IMG/VR virus record: IMGVR_UViG_3300024433_000081
Span: 1-20,112 of that record
DNA length: 20,112 nucleotides
Direction: 5' to 3' (one strand)
DNA from: a virus
Part shown: positions 7,314 to 13,029 of the stretch, in pieces
Numbering within the stretch: the stretch's first letter is position 1
How the letters are laid out: each line of letters begins with the position of its first letter
Program-made: the position numbers and the translations under genes
Notes under the pieces: generated by a model
The model's database searches: none
What the model was told of the DNA's origin: nothing
What the model saw: only the letters and a program-made list of their open reading frames with translations

Positions 7314-8186
7314 ATGGCTAAGTTTTTTTATTACCCGTTCGCGGATGGCGGCGACAAAGCGCCGATCCCCGATGGTACCCAAGGAAATGGTTCAGTAAGT
7401 TACCAGATCGGGTGGGGCGCTGATTATCAACTAGATTTAGACGGGCCAGACCCGAACGCTAAACCGATCCCACGTGATCAAAGCAATCAATTGTATTTTG
7501 ATATAACAGACAATATAAGACAGTATCAAACAGAAGCAACCCCTGATTATATCACGCCGGCTGAAAACTTAGGCACGCCGTTTGCTTATCCTGTTTTTGC
7601 CCGTGTGCGATATGATGACGGCGGCGGCGTTAGACTGTATGAGAATCAAGTACCGGGCAACACAACAGACCCAACAGATCCTAGTTGGATTGATATAAGC
7701 GGCGGTAATCCAGCGGGTTCATTGCTAGCATTTGCAGGGCTTACTGTGCCCGACGGTTATCTAGTGTGCGACGGTTCAGCGGTTAGCCGTACAACATATG
7801 CGCAATTGTTTGCAGCTATTGGCGAAATATGGGGAGCTGGTGACGGTGTTAATACTTTTAATTTGCCAAATATGGAACGACGTGTACCAGTTGGCGCAGG
7901 AGGTGCAGCAGGTGTTGACTTGGGTAATTCTGTGGGCGACCTTGGCGGCGCTGAAGCCGTAGCGCTTACAATTGCCGAAATGCCAGCGCATAATCACACG
8001 AATTCAAATGTGCGACTACGTGGCGGCCCCTCTACTATTCAACAAACTTGTATCGATGTGGGGGCTAATAGTAGATTAGATACACTTACAAATACAGCGG
8101 TGCTAAACATAACAACTCAAGGCGGCGGCGTAGCGCACAACAACATACAGCCAAGCGCAATTATGCAATGGATTATTAAAACATAA
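7314..8186 (+). CDS. Tail fibre protein with phage tail collar domain
   Basis: Start chosen at ATG 7314 because GGAG (7302-7305) is eight bases upstream; the TTG at 7308 would leave only two bases to that site. The product has 290 residues. Residues 1-130 (FYYPFADGGDKAPIPDGTQGNGSVSYQIGWGADYQLDL and later YPVFARVRYDDGGGVRLYE) make a baseplate-attachment region common to fibres of this phage type. From about residue 135 a collar domain follows (GSLLAFAGLTVPDGYLVCDGSAVSRTTYAQLFAAIGEIWG, FNLPNMERRVPVGAG), ending with HNHTN and HNNIQPSAIMQWIIKT. The His pairs can bind metal along the fibre axis as in short tail fibres. This is the host-range candidate of the window. No separate fibre chaperone is seen. 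Confidence 0.85.
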   Translation: MAKFFYYPFADGGDKAPIPDGTQGNGSVSYQIGWGADYQLDLDGPDPNAKPIPRDQSNQLYFDITDNIRQYQTEATPDYITPAENLGTPFAYPVFARVRYDDGGGVRLYENQVPGNTTDPTDPSWIDISGGNPAGSLLAFAGLTVPDGYLVCDGSAVSRTTYAQLFAAIGEIWGAGDGVNTFNLPNMERRVPVGAGGAAGVDLGNSVGDLGGAEAVALTIAEMPAHNHTNSNVRLRGGPSTIQQTCIDVGANSRLDTLTNTAVLNITTQGGGVAHNNIQPSAIMQWIIKT

Positions 8187-8674
8187 TGTTAGAATTCGAA
8201 AAAGCGTGTAAAGTTTTGTTTGATTTTGAAGGGGGTTATGTAAATGACCCCGTGGACCCAGGCGGTGAGACAAAATACGGTATTAGCGCAAGATCATATC
8301 CATTTTTAAATATTGCAGAAATCACAGAAGATCAAGCAAAGCAAATATACAAGCGTGATTATTACGATAAATATCGCATTGCAGAAATTAAAGACCAGAC
8401 AGTAGCGCTTAAAATTTTTCTGGCGTACTGCAATATGCCGAGATTTTCAGTAGGTTATGCTGTTCAAAAAGCGCTTTTAAAATTAGGTTTTCCTTTAAAA
8501 TTTGATTCTATTATAGGCTCTAAAACTATTAGTTGTATAAATGATTCACGAGCCAGCCTTTTAGATGATTTAATTTCGTACGAATTAATACAACATTATT
8601 TTTGGCGTGCTATGATAAAAAAAGATCAAACAAAATATTTAAAAGGCTGGATACGGAGGGTTTTATTATGCTAA
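8186..8674 (+). CDS. Endolysin, glycoside hydrolase family 108 (DUF847)
   Basis: A 162-residue protein with ATG 8186 overlapping the fibre stop by one base. Residues 13-30 read DFEGGYVNDPVDPGGETK followed by YGIS, the hallmark of GH108 muramidases, with Glu15 as the catalytic acid. ITEDQAKQIYKRDYYDKYRI is the family's conserved second block, and KGWIRRVLL at the end corresponds to the usual closing helix of the peptidoglycan-binding C-domain. No signal peptide or SAR-type N-terminal helix is present, so release should depend on a holin. The next gene, overlapping by seven bases, encodes a small membrane protein, a reasonable lysis partner. Length is close to the family norm of 160-180 residues. 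Confidence 0.9.
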   Translation: MLEFEKACKVLFDFEGGYVNDPVDPGGETKYGISARSYPFLNIAEITEDQAKQIYKRDYYDKYRIAEIKDQTVALKIFLAYCNMPRFSVGYAVQKALLKLGFPLKFDSIIGSKTISCINDSRASLLDDLISYELIQHYFWRAMIKKDQTKYLKGWIRRVLLC

Positions 8675-8859
8675 ATCTGAAAAATATTTTAAACATTTTT
8701 AAGAGTGGCGATAAAAAATGGAATATTAGAGATATTATAATCACGATTTTAAGTCTTGTTCTTGCAGTGCTTACAAATACAGAAATGCACACAAAAGCTA
8801 CAGTCTCAGAAATGCAACAACACATTGCAGAAATGCACGATAGTATTATGCCCCATTAA
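8668..8859 (+). CDS. Small single-span membrane protein (holin or spanin candidate)
   Basis: The ATG at 8668 is preferred: GGAGGG (8655-8660) stands seven bases upstream, while the longer reading from 8602 has no site and runs through the lysin gene. The 63-residue product has an N-terminal Lys-rich part, a hydrophobic helix at residues 22-37 (DIIITILSLVLAVLTNTE begins and ends it), and a His/Met/Gln-rich helical tail (SEMQQHIAEMHDSIM). It overlaps the endolysin end by seven bases, so it belongs to the lysis cassette. One transmembrane segment fits class III holins or an i-spanin fragment, but neither family is recognisable, and no o-spanin lipobox is visible nearby. A function in lysis is only an inference from the neighbourhood. 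Confidence 0.6.
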   Translation: MLNLKNILNIFKSGDKKWNIRDIIITILSLVLAVLTNTEMHTKATVSEMQQHIAEMHDSIMPH

Positions 8860-8865
8860 ATTTTA

Positions 8866-8883
8866 ATGATATAATGATATCAT
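8866..8883 (+). promoter_or_regulatory. Candidate operator/promoter region: tandem ATGATAT with a palindrome
   Basis: ATGATAT occurs twice eight bases apart (8866-8872 and 8874-8880), and the second copy is the left half of a perfect 10-base palindrome, ATGATATCAT (8874-8883). TATAAT at 8870-8875 overlaps the repeats. No good -35 box stands at the right distance. The site lies directly upstream of a ribbon-helix-helix gene; such proteins usually bind short tandem or inverted repeats overlapping their own promoter. Autoregulation is therefore plausible but unproven. Confidence 0.35.
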
Positions 8884-8903
8884 CAAGGTTGAAGGGGGGA
8901 AAG

Positions 8904-8949
8904 GGAAGGGCAAATTTAAAAGTATAAATAACTTGCCCTCCTAATTTTT
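8904..8949 (+). terminator. Hairpin followed by T-run after the lysis genes
   Basis: AGGGCAA (8907-8913) pairs with TTGCCCT (8933-8939), extended by GG/CC around a bulged A, with a 19-base AT-rich loop. Five T follow at 8945-8949. This may end the late transcript. The long loop and the two bases between stem and T-run make it a weak terminator at best. It could instead control the next gene, whose ATG (8952) has no clear Shine-Dalgarno site. Confidence 0.35.
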
Positions 8950-8951
8950 GT

Positions 8952-9095
8952 ATGAAAAAAAATATAAATTTTTTGATTGATGAAGAATTAAGAACGCAAA
9001 TTAAAATCGCAGTCGCAAACAATCAAACAACAATCACAGATATTTTAATAAAAGCAATTAAAGAGTATTTAGCAAAATGCGAAAATATAGAATAG
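8952..9095 (+). CDS. Small ribbon-helix-helix (CopG/Arc-like) DNA-binding protein
   Basis: A 47-residue protein, ATG 8952 to TAG 9093-9095. The sequence reads MKKNINFLIDEELRTQIKIA, then VANNQTTITDILIKAIKEYLAK and a short end. The opening strand (INFLID), helix A (EELRTQIKIAVANNQ), a Thr-Thr-Ile-Thr turn and helix B (DILIKAIKEYLAK) have the order and spacing of ribbon-helix-helix repressors. Such proteins bind DNA as dimers through the strand. No Shine-Dalgarno site is obvious; the purine-rich stretch lies more than 40 bases upstream. A palindrome and tandem repeat upstream (8866-8883) could be its operator. The gene overlaps the next by 19 bases. It might control the switch from early to late transcription, which is speculation from its place at the late operon's end. 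Confidence 0.65.
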   Translation: MKKNINFLIDEELRTQIKIAVANNQTTITDILIKAIKEYLAKCENIE

Positions 9096-9298
9096 TTCAA
9101 TTTATTAACGGTGATTTTGGTATACAAACAAAAAAAAGTTTTTTTGGTTTTTGGCACTTAATGCCTTTTGATCCAATTTTAGATATAGTGCACGCAGAAA
9201 TAGCAGTTAATAAGCTTGAAGCAAAACAAAAAGAAGACATAGAAAAACAAAAATTATTAAAAATTGCGCGTGTTTACAAAAAACCCAAAATCATTTAA
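9077..9298 (+). CDS. Hypothetical phage protein, 73 residues
   Basis: The ATG at 9077 lies within the last codons of the ribbon-helix-helix gene, with a 19-base overlap. The first part (YRIVQFINGDFGIQTKKSFFGFWHL) is short and aromatic with a FFGFW core, and the second half is a charged Lys/Glu helix (HAEIAVNKLEAKQKEDIEKQKLLKIARVYKKPK). Small proteins opening with a YRIVxxxxGxFxIQ..FFGxW pattern are seen in several phages, but no function is known to me. There is no signal peptide, membrane segment or cysteine. The basic, helical end suggests nucleic acid or protein binding, which is only an inference. The strong terminator starts 30 bases after its stop. Confidence 0.6.
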   Translation: MRKYRIVQFINGDFGIQTKKSFFGFWHLMPFDPILDIVHAEIAVNKLEAKQKEDIEKQKLLKIARVYKKPKII

Positions 9299-9327
9299 TA
9301 TAAAACTTCATGTGGTAAGTCCTTTTT

Positions 9328-9354
9328 AGCCCGCGCCCAAACGGGCTTTTTTTT
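9328..9354 (+). terminator. Strong rho-independent terminator
   Basis: AGCCCG (9328-9333), loop CGCCCAAA, CGGGCT (9342-9347), then eight T in a row counting the last stem base (9347-9354). It closes the late operon and the two small genes after it. There is no A-run on the left side, so it acts on rightward transcripts only. Confidence 0.85.
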
Positions 9355-9364
9355 AGGTTTTTAG

Positions 9365-9556
9365 ATGAATGATAAATATGTTAAACACATAAACAAGCGC
9401 GGACGAGAAAATACATGGTGTGGTAAAAAAAACGAATCATGGAATTTATCAGATGCAGAAGAGGCCGCCAATTACGACGGCCATATTAAGTTGTGTTGGT
9501 CATGTGTAGCTGAAATTGAATATAAATTCAATCAAAATATAGACCCCGAATATTGA
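9365..9556 (+). CDS. Small Cys-containing protein, putative zinc-binding (paralogue of 16808-16987)
   Basis: A 63-residue protein. Conserved-looking points are His9, TWCGK (Cys19), SDAEEAANYDGH in the middle and LCWSCVAEI (Cys44, Cys47). The spacing (Cys-Gly turn, about 24 residues, CxxC) suggests one zinc site made by Cys19, Cys44, Cys47 and perhaps His9 or His40. The gene at 16808 encodes a 59-residue protein with the same layout: AWCGA, then KDAEAA, then ACKECIKEI. Both start with a His within the first ten residues. The start ATG follows the terminator by ten bases, so a separate promoter or readthrough is required, and no Shine-Dalgarno site is visible. It overlaps the end of a tiny - strand gene. 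Role unknown. Confidence 0.55.
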   Translation: MNDKYVKHINKRGRENTWCGKKNESWNLSDAEEAANYDGHIKLCWSCVAEIEYKFNQNIDPEY

Positions 9557-9615
9557 CATAAAATATACAGTAATTCAGCGACACAAAGTAATCCAAAAAT
9601 TAATAAATTATTCAT
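9532..9615 (-). CDS. Tiny hydrophobic peptide, 27 residues
   Basis: ATG (complement of 9613-9615) with AGGAG eight bases upstream; stop at 9532-9534. Residues 1-20 are MNNLLIFGLLCVAELLYILC, an uninterrupted hydrophobic helix with a short polar end (QYSGSIF). It is the last member of a - strand chain of four short genes and lies partly opposite the 9365 gene's end. The good ribosome site and the hydrophobic character are the only support. No family is recognised; phage-encoded micro-membrane peptides often affect lysis or the host envelope, but nothing here shows that. Confidence 0.35.
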   Translation of the reverse strand: MNNLLIFGLLCVAELLYILCQYSGSIF

Positions 9616-9619
9616 ATTG

Positions 9620-9757
9620 TTAACTCCTCACAAACATCATTTGTATTTGTTTGTTCATAGCGTTAACTGATTGCAGCGCTTCTTGATTTACTTTTATGCT
9701 ATAAGTAGTTATAAATATTATTCCGACTATTAGTGTTAGTTCTACTATCCTATCCAT
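9620..9757 (-). CDS. Small single-span membrane protein, 45 residues
   Basis: ATG at 9755-9757 (complement) with AGGGAA eight bases upstream; TAA at 9620-9622. The sequence starts MDRIVELTLIVGIIFITTYS, with one transmembrane helix at about residues 4-20, followed by a soluble helix rich in Asn, Gln and Met (VNQEALQSVNAMNKQIQMMF). The layout (short N-terminus, one helix, amphipathic tail) resembles the i-spanin type in miniature but is far too short for it. Its stop lies four bases from the next tiny gene's ATG, and its ending bases form that gene's ribosome site, so the two are probably coupled. Function unknown. Confidence 0.45.
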   Translation of the reverse strand: MDRIVELTLIVGIIFITTYSIKVNQEALQSVNAMNKQIQMMFVRS

Positions 9758-9774
9758 GTGATTAATTCCCTATG

Positions 9775-9864
9775 TTAAAAAGTATTTTTGTTTTGCCATT
9801 CCATTAATTTTTCTAAAATTTCTGGTGGTAATTCATCTATTATTTTCTGTAATTCAATATCCAT
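9775..9864 (-). CDS. Very short helical peptide gene, 29 residues
   Basis: ATG at 9862-9864 (complement), one base after the stop of the 75-residue gene, with GGGTGGG about nine bases upstream. The peptide (MDIELQKIIDELPPEILEKL and a nine-residue end) has a plausible helix-PP-helix pattern with acidic and hydrophobic residues in order, which is unlike noncoding AT-rich sequence. No family is recognised. Support comes from the tight spacing in the chain 10093-9532 and from the residue pattern only. Confidence 0.35.
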   Translation of the reverse strand: MDIELQKIIDELPPEILEKLMEWQNKNTF

Positions 9865-9865
9865 T

Positions 9866-10093
9866 TTATTTAACCCACCCATTATTTTTAAATTGTTCTA
9901 TAAGAGTGTTTTGAAAATCTTCTAATTCAGTATCAGACATTTTATAAATTGGTTTTATTGTATTTAATGATTCTCTAAGAGTTAATATTCTTATCTGATT
10001 AATACAAAAATCATCATGATGAGTTTCTATAATATTTTTTATTAGCGTTAATTTATCTATAAGTTGTTGATCAAAAATTGCTTGTAGGCTCAT
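9866..10093 (-). CDS. Hypothetical protein, 75 residues
   Basis: ATG at 10091-10093 (complement), preceded by AAGGATTAAACAC, nearly the same leader as in front of the 14504 gene. The protein is all-helical by appearance (MSLQAIFDQQLIDKLTLIKNIIETHHDDFCINQIRILTLRESLNTIKPIYKMSDTEL is the main part), acidic and without membrane segment or clear motif. A complete sigma70-type promoter lies just upstream (10132-10160). It heads a chain of four small genes, and although it lies downstream of the polymerase gene, the separate promoter suggests independent, probably early, expression. No family is recognised; small early proteins of this kind often act on host enzymes, but that is conjecture. Confidence 0.6.
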   Translation of the reverse strand: MSLQAIFDQQLIDKLTLIKNIIETHHDDFCINQIRILTLRESLNTIKPIYKMSDTELEDFQNTLIEQFKNNGWVK

Positions 10094-10131
10094 GTGTTTA
10101 ATCCTTAAAGTTTGTTTGTGTTTACATGATT

Positions 10132-10160
10132 ATAATAATATTAGTTAACGCTAGAGTCAA
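10132..10160 (-). promoter_or_regulatory. Leftward promoter P3 for the small-gene cluster
   Basis: On the - strand TTGACT (complement of 10155-10160), a 17-base spacer and TATTAT (complement of 10132-10137). The start point would be near 10125, about 30 bases before the ATG at 10093. It shares the -35 box and the TATTATTAT...CATGT downstream part with the promoter at 14663-14692, but lacks that promoter's dyad TATTG-N10-CAATA. Confidence 0.65.
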
Positions 10161-10163
10161 TAA

Positions 10164-12257
10164 CTATTTACTATATTTTTTTGCGCGCCAGCCTCCAGTA
10201 GCTTTTATTGGCCAATCTTTTGCCCATTTTGGCATTGTTGACATTATACGTTCGAATTCTTTTAATGATTTTTTGTTTTTTGGTACTTCGCATACTATTT
10301 CATCATGTATATGCAAAACGACGGGATAGCCTTTCTCTTCAAGATTTATTAGAGCGTGTGCTAATATATCACGTGCAGTAGCTTGCACTATGTTTTCTGT
10401 AAGTCGACCGCCGTATGTGTTTTTCCTAATCCAGCCTGTTTTGCCTTGGAGAGGGTTAGAGTTCCAACCCTCAAATGTAAGTTTTTTATCGTGACTTAAA
10501 ATTGGTTTATGATATTTCAACGTGCGACCGCTCAAGAGCTTGCAGTATAAAACATCATTAACACATAAAAATTTTATATCATTGTATGAGTACTCAATGT
10601 TCGGTGTGCTTACAGCATTTATTGCAGCTTGTTCTATCTCATGCCAAAATTTAACAATGTTTGGTGACTCAGAACGCCATTTTAGTATAGCTTTTTTTAT
10701 TTCTTCGTCGCTATAAAACTTATCAGCGCCAAATGCTTTCCATGCGCCAATCCAGCCCTGATAGCCTGAACTGAGTTCTGAAATTTTACCTACAGTTTTT
10801 CTAAAAGGATGATGTGTCCCGTATTCTTCTTTGTGTCTTTCAAATTCTGAAAACGGCACACCGCTAATTTTTGAGGCACTCATTTCGTATATTTTGCCAT
10901 GCGTCCTAAAAACTTCCAGACGCCATTCTTCACGTGCTAACGCTGCAAGAACGACGGCTTCAATTGCGCTATAATCTGAACACAATAAATCGTGTCCAGG
11001 CGCTGCTATAAACATACTACGCAAACAACCGCTAATTGTCGCAACGCAATCATTAAAAAATAACTCGACTAATTCTAAATTTTCGCAATTTAATATTTCT
11101 ATTGCGTTATCAATTGCTTCAGTATTCCACTCAATTTCTTGTAATTCGCTTTCTTGTGTACACCACAGACAGGCATTTAAATGCACGCCTGAATGTTTCC
11201 CGCAAGCGCTGCATTTTTTAACGGCTGGTCCTGAATTGGGCAGGTTTTGCGGTTGCGGTCCAGTGCCAGCCGCGCGCCCTGTGTGTGCGCTATGATATAT
11301 AAATAGGTCGTGCAAACGGCCATCTTTACACACGCTGTTAGACATTGAGTATAGCTTTTTAACAGCAGCACTACCTATATTTTCACGTATTTGTAATACA
11401 CGCTTAACGTGTTTTGGCAAGTCTTGTTTAAGCAATTCTGTTATATCTTGAGCGCGTAGAATATCTATTTTTAACCATTTTTTTAAGTCTGGTAATTTAC
11501 TTGCAGACTTAACAGCGCCGCAGGTTAACAACTCTAACTCTTTGTTGTATTTGTCATATGCTGTTTCGAGCAGTTTAATACATTTATTAATTAATTCTAT
11601 ATCAATACACACGCCCCGCGTATTTATAGCGTGGTCTACATGCCATAGTTTTTGTTCAATTTCTGGTAAGTCTGGAATTATTTTTGAGAGTTGCGCTTCT
11701 GCTTCAATATCACGCAAGCAGTATTCATATAAATCTTGTTCGGGTTGTGTGCGATGAGCTGGGTTATTTTTGGTAGGATTACGAGGTACACAATATTTTT
11801 TTATTAATAACTTACCCTCTTTAAATTTTTGTTTTTCTATGTTTGCAACTTCGCCGGCTTTTTCTAACGACCCGGGGTAAGAAAATGCGCGACTTTTGGC
11901 AGCCGCGCAACGTAACGACAGAGGGGGAAGGAAAGGGAATTTATATTTCGTTACTGCTATATTATTCCACACCCAAGATTCAAATGCTACATTCCACGCT
12001 TCAATTAAATTACCTTTTTCTAAATGTTCAAAGAGATCCAGGGGGTGAGAGTCGCCAGGTTTCCAGAGTTTCGCGCCATTTCCTAGATTATACGCTAAAC
12101 ATAATATCTCAGTTTCGGGATGTTCTGTATATCTTGCAGCGCCAACAACACTTAAACCTTTTTTATTAGCCCCAGGCAAGCACTCATATTTATTTGTTTT
12201 TTGGTTAAAAATATAGCCAGCGGGGCTGTATGTTTCAAAATCCATGCAAGCGATCAT
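10164..12257 (-). CDS. Family A DNA polymerase with 3'-5' exonuclease domain and a four-cysteine insertion
   Basis: A 697-residue replicative polymerase. The exonuclease domain carries MDFET (Asp6, Glu8), EAWNVAFESWVW (exo II, about 86-96) and YEYCLRD (Asp183, exo III). The polymerase domain has HTGRAAGTGPQPQNLP (about 325-340), motif A CSDYSAIE (Asp428), motif B RKTVGKISELSSGYQG (486-501) and motif C HIHDEIV (His651, Asp652, Glu653). All catalytic residues are present. Between the first block and motif A there is CSAC...CLWC (Cys349, 352, 363, 366), a likely zinc ribbon found in related phage polymerases. The start ATG has AAAGGAA a few bases upstream. An intrinsic terminator lies between this gene and the upstream SSB gene, so expression needs readthrough. 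With the PrimPol-helicase at 17463 it should form the phage replisome. Confidence 0.93.
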   Translation of the reverse strand: MIACMDFETYSPAGYIFNQKTNKYECLPGANKKGLSVVGAARYTEHPETEILCLAYNLGNGAKLWKPGDSHPLDLFEHLEKGNLIEAWNVAFESWVWNNIAVTKYKFPFLPPLSLRCAAAKSRAFSYPGSLEKAGEVANIEKQKFKEGKLLIKKYCVPRNPTKNNPAHRTQPEQDLYEYCLRDIEAEAQLSKIIPDLPEIEQKLWHVDHAINTRGVCIDIELINKCIKLLETAYDKYNKELELLTCGAVKSASKLPDLKKWLKIDILRAQDITELLKQDLPKHVKRVLQIRENIGSAAVKKLYSMSNSVCKDGRLHDLFIYHSAHTGRAAGTGPQPQNLPNSGPAVKKCSACGKHSGVHLNACLWCTQESELQEIEWNTEAIDNAIEILNCENLELVELFFNDCVATISGCLRSMFIAAPGHDLLCSDYSAIEAVVLAALAREEWRLEVFRTHGKIYEMSASKISGVPFSEFERHKEEYGTHHPFRKTVGKISELSSGYQGWIGAWKAFGADKFYSDEEIKKAILKWRSESPNIVKFWHEIEQAAINAVSTPNIEYSYNDIKFLCVNDVLYCKLLSGRTLKYHKPILSHDKKLTFEGWNSNPLQGKTGWIRKNTYGGRLTENIVQATARDILAHALINLEEKGYPVVLHIHDEIVCEVPKNKKSLKEFERIMSTMPKWAKDWPIKATGGWRAKKYSK

Positions 12258-12279
12258 GTAGTATTCCTTTTTTTAAGCG

Positions 12280-12304
12280 AAAAAAAAACCCGCCAGGTGG
12301 CGGG
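12280..12304 (-). terminator. Rho-independent terminator between SSB and polymerase genes
   Basis: On the - strand CCCGCC (12304-12299), loop ACCT, GGCGGG (12294-12289), then nine T (12288-12280). It stands 14 bases after the SSB stop and 23 bases before the polymerase ATG. There is no room for a full promoter after it. It should reduce polymerase expression relative to SSB. Confidence 0.85.
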
Positions 12305-12317
12305 CTGTATTTATAAT

Positions 12318-12956
12318 TTACACTAAGCCATATTCTTTGAGTTGCTCAGCGCTTAAAGTGTTTGATGATTTTGGGGTTTTACTAAGTCCAGCAGGCATTG
12401 GACCTTGACCAAAACCTATTGTTTTTAAGTCTATCTTAGAAGAGCTAATACGCTCGCCGTAACCTATGTGCGCAACGTGAGAGAAATTAAGGTGTACACC
12501 AGGTTTTAAGTCGCTACCATTATCTACTACAGTGCCCAAAACTTGTATATAGTCGCCGCAATTTATAGCGCCCTCAGGCAAAGTTAACGGTGCGCCTTCA
12601 GCATTAAGTAGTACTGGTGCAAAATGACTTTTAAATTTAAGTACCCAATGCCCGGCGTAACCCTCATGATCACAGGGTTTATTTCCCTCCATGTTTACTT
12701 GTGTACTATCGCCGTCGGTAAGTTTCCAAGCGAATTGGTCGTTATTATATTGACCTTTCGGGAATGATTTAGCGCCAACATTATGAATTAATTTACCCCA
12801 TGATGTTTCGTTCCAGTGCTGCTCATTTTGTTTTTCTATCGCTACGTTAAACCAAAAATACGGCTTAACCTCTACGCCCCCAAAACCTTTTGTTTCTGGC
12901 GCGTATAAACTACCCATAACTAAACGACCTACAGGGAATAATATTTGTTCTTTCAT
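12318..12956 (-). CDS. Single-strand DNA-binding protein, Enc34/DUF2815 type
   Basis: A 212-residue protein with ATG 12954-12956 (complement) behind AAGGA. The beginning (FPVGRLVMGSLYAPETKGFGGVEVKPYFWFNVAIEKQNEQHWNETSWG) and the central GNKPCDHEGYAGHWVLKFKSHFAPVLLNAEG and GDYIQVLGTVVDNGSDLKPGVHLNFSHVAHIGYGERI match the Enc34 ssDNA-binding family (formerly DUF2815), an OB-fold related in role to T7 gp2.5. The final 35 residues (LSKTPKSSNTLSAEQLKEYGLV) are Ser/Lys-rich and flexible, where SSBs usually contact partners. It has its own promoter (12998-13026) that lies over the end of the nuclease gene, and a terminator right after, consistent with need for a large amount. It should coat single strands for the polymerase and helicase. 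Confidence 0.85.
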   Translation of the reverse strand: MKEQILFPVGRLVMGSLYAPETKGFGGVEVKPYFWFNVAIEKQNEQHWNETSWGKLIHNVGAKSFPKGQYNNDQFAWKLTDGDSTQVNMEGNKPCDHEGYAGHWVLKFKSHFAPVLLNAEGAPLTLPEGAINCGDYIQVLGTVVDNGSDLKPGVHLNFSHVAHIGYGERISSSKIDLKTIGFGQGPMPAGLSKTPKSSNTLSAEQLKEYGLV

Positions 12957-12997
12957 ATGTGTATATCCTTATGGTTAAAATTATTAATAAAAATTGA

Positions 12998-13029
12998 ATA
13001 CTAATTATTATTGCTTATGATGTCAATAA
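12998..13029 (-). promoter_or_regulatory. Leftward promoter P2 with dyad operator, SSB gene
   Basis: On the - strand TTGACA (complement of 13021-13026), 17-base spacer, TAGTAT (complement of 12998-13003); start near 12991, about 35 bases before the SSB ATG. A dyad TTATTG-N10-CAATAA (13008-13029 on the + strand) overlaps the -35 box and spacer. Over 20 bases it differs at only two positions from the site at 14675-14694. A repressor or activator binding here is inferred. Confidence 0.7.

Noticed and set aside
8602-8667. Longer start for the lysis-cassette membrane protein
   Set aside because: It would overlap 73 bases of the endolysin without a ribosome site; ATG 8668 has GGAGGG at good spacing.
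11919-11938. Second polypurine G-tract similar to 8891-8910
   Set aside because: It lies in the polymerase coding frame and encodes FPFLPPLSLR on the other strand, so codon constraint explains it.
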